A DNA stretch of 64,000 nt, from contig NZ_FOKV01000005.1 in the NCBI RefSeq assembly GCF_900112105.1, positions 62,001-126,000 on the forward strand. The letters are read 5' to 3'. Below, piece after piece: positions 1 to 6,630 of the stretch. Under the pieces are notes generated by a model. The model was not told where the DNA came from. It made no database searches and worked only from the letters and a program-made list of their open reading frames with translations. The DNA comes from Zunongwangia mangrovi (GTDB taxonomy: Bacteria > Bacteroidota > Bacteroidia > Flavobacteriales > Flavobacteriaceae). The first letter of the stretch is position 1. Each line of letters opens with the position of its first letter. The position numbers and the translations under genes were made by a program.

Positions 1-875
1 ATGAGAAAAGTTTCAACTGGCCAACTTCTAGAGAAGACGGACTTTCGGTTTTAAATTATTTCTGTAAAAATTTACTCGTTCATTTTGGGGATTTCCAGGA
101 TGCTTTGCACACCGAACAAGCTTATCTTTTTCATTCTCGATTATCTTTTTGCATGAATTCAAAAATGCTGAGTCCAAAGGAGGTGATCGAATCTGTAGTT
201 GGATATTATTACGAGCATAAAGATGAAATCGATATTTCTCAGGTTGAAGGTTTTATACGGCAAATTTTAGGCTGGAGAGAATATATGCGCGGTATTTACT
301 GGTTAAAAATGCCAGGATATCGCAGAAGCAATAAACTAGATAATCAAAACGAATTACCTCCATTTTACTGGGATGGGAATACCAAAATGAATTGTTTGCA
401 TCATTCGATCATCCAAAGTTTAGATAATGCTTACGCACATCATATTCAGCGTTTAATGATCACTGGGAATTATGCTTTACTTACCCAATGCCATCCCGAC
501 GAAGTTGATGCCTGGTATCTGGGAATTTATATCGATGCCATAGAATGGGTAGAAATTACAAATACCCGCGGAATGAGCCAGTTTGCTGATGGCGGCATTG
601 TAGCTACAAAACCTTATGTATCCAGCGGTAGTTATATAAATAAAATGAGTAACTATTGTAAAAGTTGCCATTATAAAGTGAGTAAGAAAACTGAAGAGGA
701 TGCCTGCCCATTTAATAGCCTATACTGGAATTTTCTAGATGACAAGAAAGAATTCTTTAAAAACAACCAGCGAATGAATATGATGATGAGTTTGTTGGAA
801 AAAAAAGATGCTAAAGAAATAGCAAAAATTAAAGAGCGAGCAGCCCAAATTATTAAAAACCCATCAGATTTTTAA
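1..875 (+). CDS. Fe-S cluster photolyase/cryptochrome (FeS-BCP type), 3' part
   Basis: The frame is open from the left window edge, so the N-terminal photolyase domain is missing; a TTG at 105 is an internal codon, not the start. About 290 C-terminal residues remain, covering the FAD-binding helical domain of the deoxyribodipyrimidine photolyase-related family, with motifs FNWPTSR, QILGWREY and SQFADGG. Counting from codon 105, cysteines sit at 97, 185, 188 and 201. Their spacing (88, 3, 13) equals that of the [4Fe-4S] ligands I recall for Agrobacterium PhrB and Rhodobacter CryB. Known members repair (6-4) photoproducts or act as blue-light sensors; which applies here cannot be read from this part. 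No neighbour in the window suggests a photosensory operon. Confidence 0.9.
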   Translation, partial: EKSFNWPTSREDGLSVLNYFCKNLLVHFGDFQDALHTEQAYLFHSRLSFCMNSKMLSPKEVIESVVGYYYEHKDEIDISQVEGFIRQILGWREYMRGIYWLKMPGYRRSNKLDNQNELPPFYWDGNTKMNCLHHSIIQSLDNAYAHHIQRLMITGNYALLTQCHPDEVDAWYLGIYIDAIEWVEITNTRGMSQFADGGIVATKPYVSSGSYINKMSNYCKSCHYKVSKKTEEDACPFNSLYWNFLDDKKEFFKNNQRMNMMMSLLEKKDAKEIAKIKERAAQIIKNPSDF

Positions 876-877
876 CA

Positions 878-1025
878 TACGAGTTAATTACGAGTTAAAT
901 AGCTTTTAGCCAGACCACCTATTCTATAAATTAGATTTAACTAACTGGTTAATAAAGGCTTTTAAAGCCTTGCTAACTAACCAAAAAATCAAAATAGCAA
1001 TTAACTAACGTGACCAAAAAGTCAC
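878..1025. repeat. Direct repeat and dyads upstream of the small membrane protein gene
   Basis: The intergenic stretch holds two copies of the 10-mer TACGAGTTAA (878-887 and 889-898), an 8-bp dyad AAGGCTTT/AAAGCCTT at 955-971, and a short dyad GTGAC-N6-GTCAC at 1010-1025. None has a T-run, so they are not obvious terminators. No TAnnTTTG box is visible, so the downstream gene may use another promoter type. Their function is unknown. Confidence 0.35.
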
Positions 1026-1040
1026 TAAAAACCAACTAAA

Positions 1041-1196
1041 ATGAGAGATATAATTTGGCTAATCATCGTCCTGTTAATTATTGGATGGCTTGTAGGTTAT
1101 TTTGCCTTTCCAGATCTAGGAAGCATTATACACATTCTTATAGTTCTGGCTGTAATTTTATTACTTTATAGATTACTAACAGGACGCAGGTTATAA
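1041..1196 (+). CDS. Small lmo0937-like membrane protein, 51 aa
   Basis: A short ORF begins MRDIIWLIIVLLIIGWLVGY and ends LLYRLLTGRRL. Two hydrophobic segments (about residues 4-20 and 26-44) flank a short loop containing FPDLG, and the tail is basic. This matches the pattern of the small lmo0937-family membrane proteins that are common in Bacteroidota and often stress-linked; their function is not established. A strong terminator follows at 1219-1251, and the 165-bp upstream gap holds repeats, so the gene looks monocistronic. Confidence 0.75.
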   Translation: MRDIIWLIIVLLIIGWLVGYFAFPDLGSIIHILIVLAVILLLYRLLTGRRL

Positions 1197-1218
1197 TTTT
1201 TATTGAATCGAATCTATC

Positions 1219-1251
1219 GAAAACCTCCCAAATTGGGAGGTTTTCTTTTTT
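1219..1251 (+). terminator. Rho-independent terminator after the small membrane gene
   Basis: A perfect 12-bp stem (1219-1230 with 1234-1245, core ACCTCCCA/TGGGAGGT) with a 3-nt loop is followed by a run of T. Confidence 0.9.
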
Positions 1252-1333
1252 ATATATTTACTCAAAAAACAGGATCAATTACTTAAGACAAACTTAGTCT
1301 ACTATAAATATTACCCTACAAAATTTGAATGCT

Positions 1334-2092
1334 ATGTGGAATCTAAATAATAAAATCGCCTTAATTACCGGAGGCTCTAAAGGTATCGGAAGAGCTTGCG
1401 TAGAAGAGTTTGCGCGGTTAGGCGCCAGCGTCATTTTTACAGCCAGAAATAAAGAAGATATTTTGAAACTGGAAGAAGAATTACGGGCGAAAAATTACGA
1501 TGTAACAGGCTTAGTTGCAGATGCGATTATTAAGGAAGATCAGGATAAGATCGTGACAGCTATAAAAGAAAAATGGGGTAAACTTGATATTCTCGTAAAT
1601 AATGCCGGCATCAATATTAGAAAGAAGGCGCTGGAATACACTGAAGATGAATACAGAAAAGTGATCGAGATCAACCAATTTTCGGTTTTTGAACTCAGTT
1701 TAAAATTGCATCCGTATTTGAAAATTTCAGGCAATTCAAAAATCGTAAATATTGCCTCTTCCGCAGCAATGCAAGATGTAGGGACCGGCGTGCCTTATGC
1801 TATGTCTAAAGCGGCAATGCTCCAGCAAACAAGAAGTTTAGCGGTAGAATGGGCAGCAGACGGAATTCGAGTTAATGCAGTTTCTCCCTGGTTTACAGTA
1901 ACACCGCTCACTAAAGGATTGCTGGCCGAAGAAGAAAGAATGAAACCTATCCTAAGGAGAACTCCGCTTAAACGAGTTGCAGAAGCTTCAGAAATGGCAA
2001 ATATCGCGGCATTTCTTGCGATGGATCAGTCTAGTTATATCACAGGTCAAAATATCGTTGCCGATGGTGGCATGAGTATTAATGCTATTTAA
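1334..2092 (+). CDS. SDR family oxidoreductase (tropinone reductase-like)
   Basis: This 252-aa classical short-chain dehydrogenase uses NAD(P)H to reduce a carbonyl or oxidise an alcohol; the substrate is unknown. Visible motifs are the cofactor loop TGGSKGIG near the N-terminus, the NNAG motif, the catalytic ASS serine, the PYAMSK tyrosine and lysine, and a C-terminal DGGMSINAI. The run VSPWFTVTPL resembles plant tropinone reductases, a common annotation for this subgroup. The frame extends upstream to a TTG at 1325, but ATG at 1334 gives the normal SDR N-terminus. A lipoprotein gene starts 40 bp downstream on the same strand. Confidence 0.9.
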   Translation: MWNLNNKIALITGGSKGIGRACVEEFARLGASVIFTARNKEDILKLEEELRAKNYDVTGLVADAIIKEDQDKIVTAIKEKWGKLDILVNNAGINIRKKALEYTEDEYRKVIEINQFSVFELSLKLHPYLKISGNSKIVNIASSAAMQDVGTGVPYAMSKAAMLQQTRSLAVEWAADGIRVNAVSPWFTVTPLTKGLLAEEERMKPILRRTPLKRVAEASEMANIAAFLAMDQSSYITGQNIVADGGMSINAI

Positions 2093-2132
2093 TTGTTTTG
2101 TACCTTTAGAACTTACGGCTAAACACTTTATT

Positions 2133-2834
2133 ATGAAAAAAACATTTTTACCACTCTTACTTGCACTCAGTATCATTTCCTGTAAAAATTCTGAAAGCGA
2201 TAATAGCGATGCTGAAATGACTTCTGAAACTACTGAAGTTGCTTCTTCTGAACAAAAAGATGGCATTGGTAATACTATCGCAATGGCAAACGGACTTGAT
2301 AAGTTTAAAGATGCTACAGAAGTTGAATTTACCTTCAATGTAAAAGTAAACGATACTGTTCGTTCTTCACGCCATTGGAAATGGAATACCAAAACCAGTG
2401 AAATTAGCTTGACAGAAGGCGATATTACCCAATCATACACCAAAACTGATTCGATTCCTGAAGATAAAGTGAGTATCGACCAAAAATTTATTAATGATTC
2501 TTACTGGCTACTTTTCCCTTATCAATTAGTATGGAGCGACGCCAAGCTTACGGAAGAAAAAGAAGTCGCTGCACCTATTAGTGGCGATACACTTACAAAG
2601 TTAGAAGTTGCTTATAACACCGATGGTGGTTATACTCCCGGCGACACGTATGATATTTACTACGGAGACGATCACATGATCGAAGAATGGGTTTACAAAG
2701 CTGCAGGCGGTGATCGCCAAATGGCAACAACCTGGGAAGATTATGAAGAGTTTATGGGAATCCCTATTGCGAAGATGCACAAATCTGAAGACGGAAACTT
2801 TCAATTATATTTTACCGATATTGTAATAAAATAG
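2133..2834 (+). CDS. Hypothetical lipoprotein (possibly DUF6503-like), 233 aa
   Basis: The N-terminus is a lipoprotein signal, LSIISC with lipidated Cys17, so the protein should be anchored in an envelope membrane. The next 40 residues are rich in Ser, Glu and Asp (a flexible linker), followed by a beta-rich domain with SRHWKWNTKT, YWLLFPYQLVW and DIYYGDDHMIEEWVY. This pattern recalls Bacteroidota proteins annotated DUF6503, but I am not certain of that. ATG 2133 is preferred over an upstream in-frame codon at 2082, because the latter overlaps the SDR gene and would bury the signal peptide. A terminator follows at 2856. Confidence 0.75.
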   Translation: MKKTFLPLLLALSIISCKNSESDNSDAEMTSETTEVASSEQKDGIGNTIAMANGLDKFKDATEVEFTFNVKVNDTVRSSRHWKWNTKTSEISLTEGDITQSYTKTDSIPEDKVSIDQKFINDSYWLLFPYQLVWSDAKLTEEKEVAAPISGDTLTKLEVAYNTDGGYTPGDTYDIYYGDDHMIEEWVYKAAGGDRQMATTWEDYEEFMGIPIAKMHKSEDGNFQLYFTDIVIK

Positions 2835-2855
2835 GCTTCATTTTTATCGAATATC

Positions 2856-2902
2856 AAATCCGGCGCTTTATACTTTTCATATAAATCGCTGGATTTTTTT
2901 TA
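2856..2902 (+). terminator. Terminator after the 2133 lipoprotein
   Basis: AAATCCGGCG (2856-2865) pairs with CGCTGGATTT (2887-2896) through a 10-bp stem with one G-U pair and a 21-nt loop. A long T-run follows. Confidence 0.75.
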
Positions 2903-2969
2903 TTGAAATTGATCTTAGCTGAATTTTCGGACTGATTGTTGTTTTCACCATCCTATCAATCAGTTTACC

Positions 2970-3611
2970 ATGAAAAAACTTTACTCCATCACGCTATCAC
3001 TACTTTTCATTTTCACTTCCTGTTCTGAATTTGAGCATGAAAATCTTCAAAATATCGAGCCTACTGAAAAATTGTATTCTAAACGATTTTTAGAAATGCA
3101 GGATCAAAAATTACCGATTATCGACTTGGATGCTTTAGATAATTATTGCGATCTACGATCAATTCTTGATGCGAATAGTTGTGATGGTCACCTTTCTACC
3201 ATAAAATTTAAGCTTGAAAACAAACAATATCATCTTGTAGCTTTTCACGCCTGTCCTGATTCTCGAGAGATTCGCTGTTATTTTAGATCTAATTTTATTA
3301 GCATCTATAATGACTCCATTTTTGAAGATTATAAAACCAAGTTCTCTATCGATCATTTAGATATAAAAATTGATGAGCTCGTTAAAGACTCACAACTTTC
3401 CTATAATATAGACCGTCCAAGAAAAAATCTATTCTTTATCGACTATCCAGATTCAGCTAGAATTTCTGAAGTAAAAATTACATTAAAGAAACTATTTGAA
3501 GCCAATGAAGAATTAGAATCTAAAATTCAAAAACCACTAATAAATTCGATTATATTTGATTTAAATATTCCTGCTCCTCCGCCTCCACCACCAGTGTTAC
3601 CGGAGTTGTAA
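2970..3611 (+). CDS. Hypothetical lipoprotein with polyproline tail, 213 aa
   Basis: The start MKKLYSITLS leads to a lipobox ending FTSC (Cys18). The mature part has no motif I recognise; it holds four cysteines between residues 60 and 111 (CDLRS, SCDGH, HACPD, RCYF) that could form disulfides. The C-terminus ends in a proline run, PAPPPPPPVLPEL, possibly a spacer or protein-binding tail. It stands alone and converges on kynureninase with only 13 bp between the stop codons. Function unknown. Confidence 0.65.
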   Translation: MKKLYSITLSLLFIFTSCSEFEHENLQNIEPTEKLYSKRFLEMQDQKLPIIDLDALDNYCDLRSILDANSCDGHLSTIKFKLENKQYHLVAFHACPDSREIRCYFRSNFISIYNDSIFEDYKTKFSIDHLDIKIDELVKDSQLSYNIDRPRKNLFFIDYPDSARISEVKITLKKLFEANEELESKIQKPLINSIIFDLNIPAPPPPPPVLPEL

Positions 3612-3624
3612 TAAGCTTTTGAGA

Positions 3625-4902
3625 TCACTTCTCTAGAATGCCTCTTTTTAAGATTTGCCCAAATTCGTACATATCTTCATAAGAGCAATAAAAAGGTGCT
3701 GGTGCTAGACGTATTACGTTTGGTTCTCGCCAATCTGGAATTACGCCGTTCTGCATTAAGTAATTAAAAAGTTCTTTGCCTTCCCCATGCAAAAACACCG
3801 ATAGTTGAGTTCCGCGTTCTTCCTGGTTAGCCGGGGTGATCACTTCAAAAGTGCTATCAACTTCTTTATCGATTTCATGCAAAATAAACTCCAAATAAGC
3901 GACGATCTTATTTCTTTTTTCAATAAGAGCATCCATCCCAACCTCGTCAAACATTTGCAATGAAGCTAAATAAGGTGCTAAAGCTAAAACTGGCGCATTA
4001 CTTATTTGCCAGGCATTTGCACCGTCTTCTGGCTGAAATTCGGGTTCCATTAAAAACCTTCGATCTTTATTATGGCCCCACCAACCCTCAAAACGCGGAA
4101 TGTCTTTTTGGTTATGATATTTTTCATTCACAAAACAACCTGAAGCACTACCCGGGCCACTATTCATGTATTTATAACTGCACCAGGCTGCAAAATCTAC
4201 GTCCCAATCGTGCAATTCTAATTTTATATTTCCGGCTGCGTGCGCTAAATCCCAACCTACAAAAGCTCCTACTTTATGCCCGGCTTCAGTAATGGTTTTC
4301 ATATCAAAAACCTGCCCGGTGTAATAATTTACGCCACCAATTAAAACCAAAGCACATTCCTCTCCTACTTCTTCGATTTTCGCAAGAATATCTTCAGTTC
4401 TAAAATTATGCTCTCCATCTCGCTTTTTCAGCTCAACAATAGCATCTTCAGGATCAAATCCATGAAAACGAACCTGGCTAGAAATCATATATTGATCGCT
4501 TGGGAAAGCTTTTTCTTCACAAATGATCTTGTATCGCTTTTTTGTTGGACGATAAAAAGATACCATCATAAGATGAAGATTGACCGTAAGCGTATTCATT
4601 ACCGTGACCTCTTTTGGCTTTGCCCCTACCACTTTTGATAGTTGTTCTGCAAAACGCTCGTGATAATCCCACCAGGGCTTTTCAGCTTGAAAATGCCCTT
4701 CGACCGCAAAATTTCCCCAATCGCTCATAATATCATTAACATAATTTTGAGCTGATCTTGGTTGTAATCCTAAAGAATTACCAGTAAAATAAATCGCATC
4801 TTTATTATTTATCTGCGGAAAAATAAACTCATTACGATATTTAGCTAATGGATCTTTGGCATCTAATTGCTGTGCAAAAGTGCGGGAATTTTCAAATTGC
4901 AT
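3625..4902 (-). CDS. kynU: Kynureninase
   Basis: This PLP enzyme cleaves L-kynurenine to anthranilate plus alanine, or 3-hydroxykynurenine to 3-hydroxyanthranilate, in tryptophan degradation or de novo NAD synthesis. It is 425 aa, normal for the family. The PLP lysine is K244 in CSYKYMNSGPG; the upstream GWDLAHAAGN (D218, H221) is the cofactor-binding segment, and FTGNSLGLQPR lies near the N-terminus. No kmo, haao or kynA gene lies nearby, so the rest of the pathway must be elsewhere or absent. The gene is monocistronic and divergent from the methyltransferase. Confidence 0.95.
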   Translation of the reverse strand: MQFENSRTFAQQLDAKDPLAKYRNEFIFPQINNKDAIYFTGNSLGLQPRSAQNYVNDIMSDWGNFAVEGHFQAEKPWWDYHERFAEQLSKVVGAKPKEVTVMNTLTVNLHLMMVSFYRPTKKRYKIICEEKAFPSDQYMISSQVRFHGFDPEDAIVELKKRDGEHNFRTEDILAKIEEVGEECALVLIGGVNYYTGQVFDMKTITEAGHKVGAFVGWDLAHAAGNIKLELHDWDVDFAAWCSYKYMNSGPGSASGCFVNEKYHNQKDIPRFEGWWGHNKDRRFLMEPEFQPEDGANAWQISNAPVLALAPYLASLQMFDEVGMDALIEKRNKIVAYLEFILHEIDKEVDSTFEVITPANQEERGTQLSVFLHGEGKELFNYLMQNGVIPDWREPNVIRLAPAPFYCSYEDMYEFGQILKRGILEK

Positions 4903-5021
4903 GTGGATTGTAATTTTTGCTAAAATACAACTTAGGCTTTAGAATAACAGTATTTGAATATTGAAGCTTTTGTGAAGATTTTGTATTGAAATTAGATAAA
5001 AAACGGAGCCGTTTATTTTAG

Positions 5022-5029
5022 TATTTTTG
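5022..5029 (+). promoter_or_regulatory. TAnnTTTG -7 box of the O-methyltransferase gene
   Basis: TATTTTTG lies 14 bp upstream of the ATG at 5044 and matches the Bacteroidota -7 consensus. No clear -33 TTG is seen at the usual distance. Confidence 0.5.
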
Positions 5030-5043
5030 CCGAAAAGAATTTT

Positions 5044-5691
5044 ATGGAGTTTTTATCTGAAAGTATTATTGAATATTGCGAAAATCATTCTGAAAAAGAA
5101 CCTAAATATTTAGCAAAACTGAATAGAGAAACTCACCAAAAGGTTTTACAACCACGTATGCTTAGCGGGCATTACCAGGGACGCTTACTCAGTTTAATTT
5201 CTAAACTGGTAAATCCTAAAAACATTCTTGAAATAGGAACGTATACAGGATATTCAGCGCTTTGTCTTGCTGAAGGTCTTCAAACTAACGGAAAACTTCA
5301 TACGATAGATATTAATGAAGAACTTTTTGATTTTCAGCAAAAATACTTTCAGGAATCTGAATTTAAAGATCAGATCATTCAGCATTTAGGCGACGCAACA
5401 AAAATAATTCCGCGGCTAGACCTCAAATTTGACCTTGTTTTTATCGATGCGGATAAACCAAATTACCCAAATTACTTTGAAATTATTATCGATAAAATGA
5501 ATCCCGGCGGTTTAATTTTATCTGATAATGTTTTATGGAGTGGTAAAGTTTTGGAGGAAGTAAAGAGAAATGATTTTTCTACGGAAGCGCTTTTAAAATA
5601 TAATAAAATGCTAGCTGAAGATGATCGTATTGAAACAGTGATCTTACCGCTTCGAGACGGACTAACTTTAAGTAGAGTTAAAAATCAATAA
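5044..5691 (+). CDS. SAM-dependent O-methyltransferase (family 3)
   Basis: This 215-aa class I methyltransferase resembles the caffeoyl-CoA/catechol O-methyltransferase family. SAM-binding motif I is ILEIGTYTGYSAL; the acidic ribose contact is HTIDINEE; the metal site region is VFIDADKPNY followed by LILSDNVLWSGKV. Family members methylate small catechols or, for some bacterial relatives, the tRNA wobble uridine; the substrate here is not known. The 3' end overlaps the convergent PAP2 gene by 7 bp. Confidence 0.9.
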   Translation: MEFLSESIIEYCENHSEKEPKYLAKLNRETHQKVLQPRMLSGHYQGRLLSLISKLVNPKNILEIGTYTGYSALCLAEGLQTNGKLHTIDINEELFDFQQKYFQESEFKDQIIQHLGDATKIIPRLDLKFDLVFIDADKPNYPNYFEIIIDKMNPGGLILSDNVLWSGKVLEEVKRNDFSTEALLKYNKMLAEDDRIETVILPLRDGLTLSRVKNQ

Positions 5692-6242
5692 AATCGATCT
5701 TCATATTTTAAATAGATTTTATAAAATATCCACGCCATAAGCACACCTACCAATCCACCAACAAACAGGTCGCTTGGGTAATGTACTCCAACAAAAATTC
5801 GGCTTAAAGAAAGCATAAATGCCCAAATGTAAAGAAGCCAGATCCATTTATACGTGTGTCTTAACACCAAAACCACAAAGGTTACAAGCACGAAAGCTGA
5901 AGAGGTATGACCTGAGAAAAAACTAAAATTTGTTGGTTCTTGCAGAATCCTAATGATCTCATTGATCTCTGGATTATTATTAGGCCGCAATCGAAGAACA
6001 ACATTCTTTGTCCAGAATGTAATTCCAAAAGTTACTGCCCAGGAAACTAAAAGAAAGATCGAAGAATAAATAGCTTTCTTTTTATGAAAAGCCAGAAAAA
6101 ATAAGATGAAGAAAAGAATATACAACGGAATCCAATGTCTAATTTGAGTAAACCAGATCCAGAAGTTATCATAATCTTCGATGCCTAAACCATTGAGATA
6201 CACAAAGAGTTCTCTATCCCACTGCTTAAGCTGTTCGAACAT
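5685..6242 (-). CDS. PAP2-family membrane phosphatase
   Basis: This 185-aa integral membrane protein has several hydrophobic helices. It carries the full three-part PAP2 signature: K79-x6-R86P87, S110-G111-H112, and S147R148-x5-H154-x3-D158. Family members dephosphorylate lipid phosphates or undecaprenyl pyrophosphate on the periplasmic face. A role in recycling the lipid carrier or in lipid A modification is possible, but the sequence does not decide. It sits 15 bp downstream of tatA on the same strand and may be cotranscribed with it. Confidence 0.92.
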   Translation of the reverse strand: MFEQLKQWDRELFVYLNGLGIEDYDNFWIWFTQIRHWIPLYILFFILFFLAFHKKKAIYSSIFLLVSWAVTFGITFWTKNVVLRLRPNNNPEINEIIRILQEPTNFSFFSGHTSSAFVLVTFVVLVLRHTYKWIWLLYIWAFMLSLSRIFVGVHYPSDLFVGGLVGVLMAWIFYKIYLKYEDRFY

Positions 6243-6257
6243 TCAAGGAAAGTTTTA

Positions 6258-6545
6258 TTAGAATTTACGTTTTATGGAACCGGTAATCTCGTCGATATCG
6301 TCTTTAACTTTATCGATCTCACCTTTTACATCGCTGGTAATGTTTTTGGTATCGATCCCCTGTTTGTCTGCGCTTTTAGTGATTTCGCTTTTAATATCAT
6401 CTGAGGCATTTCTTAACATCCTCATTCCTTTTCCCATACCTCTTGCGATCTCTGGAATTTTATCTGCTCCAAAAACCATTACCAAGATAAAGATGATAAA
6501 GCCTATCTCTGCGCCACTAATAAAAAATGGAAGTGTAGTCACCAT
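6258..6545 (-). CDS. tatA: Sec-independent protein translocase TatA/TatB-type
   Basis: One N-terminal membrane helix (ISGAEIGFIIFILVMVFGADKIPE) is followed by the amphipathic helix and hinge ARGMGKGMR, then a Lys/Asp-rich tail with heptad-like DIKSEI, DVKGEI and DIDEI. This is the TatA/B architecture that forms the Tat pore with TatC. The frame opens at 6578, but that ATG abuts the T-run of the preceding gene's terminator, and a TATATTTG box lies between the two ATGs. The internal ATG at 6545 gives MVTTLPFFISGAEI, the usual flavobacterial N-terminus, and is chosen. The product is 95 aa. tatC is not in the window. Confidence 0.88.
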   Translation of the reverse strand: MVTTLPFFISGAEIGFIIFILVMVFGADKIPEIARGMGKGMRMLRNASDDIKSEITKSADKQGIDTKNITSDVKGEIDKVKDDIDEITGSIKRKF

Positions 6546-6553
6546 AATAATAA

Positions 6554-6561
6554 CAAATATA
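6554..6561 (-). promoter_or_regulatory. TAnnTTTG -7 box for tatA
   Basis: On the minus strand TATATTTG ends 8 bp before the chosen ATG at 6545, immediately after the upstream terminator. It would give a very short leader. Confidence 0.5.
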
Positions 6562-6577
6562 GATACAAATATCTGCA

Positions 6578-6607
6578 TAAAAAAAGCCGACTCGTTAAAG
6601 TCGGCTT
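6578..6607 (-). terminator. Terminator of the M1 peptidase gene
   Basis: A perfect 9-bp stem (6584-6592 with 6599-6607, AAGCCGACT/AGTCGGCTT) has a 6-nt loop and, on the minus strand, is followed by a T-run. Confidence 0.9.
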
Positions 6608-6630
6608 AAAAATTTATCAACTTTTTTAGA

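Noticed and set aside
105-107. TTG as the start of the photolyase gene
   Set aside because: The frame is open to the window edge, and the upstream codons encode family residues (FNWPTSREDG), so the gene is truncated rather than starting here.
2082-2132. Extended N-terminus for the 2133 lipoprotein
   Set aside because: It would overlap the SDR gene and place 17 residues before a complete lipoprotein signal.
3960-4292. 110-codon plus-strand ORF opposite kynureninase
   Set aside because: It is a shadow of kynU with no independent support.
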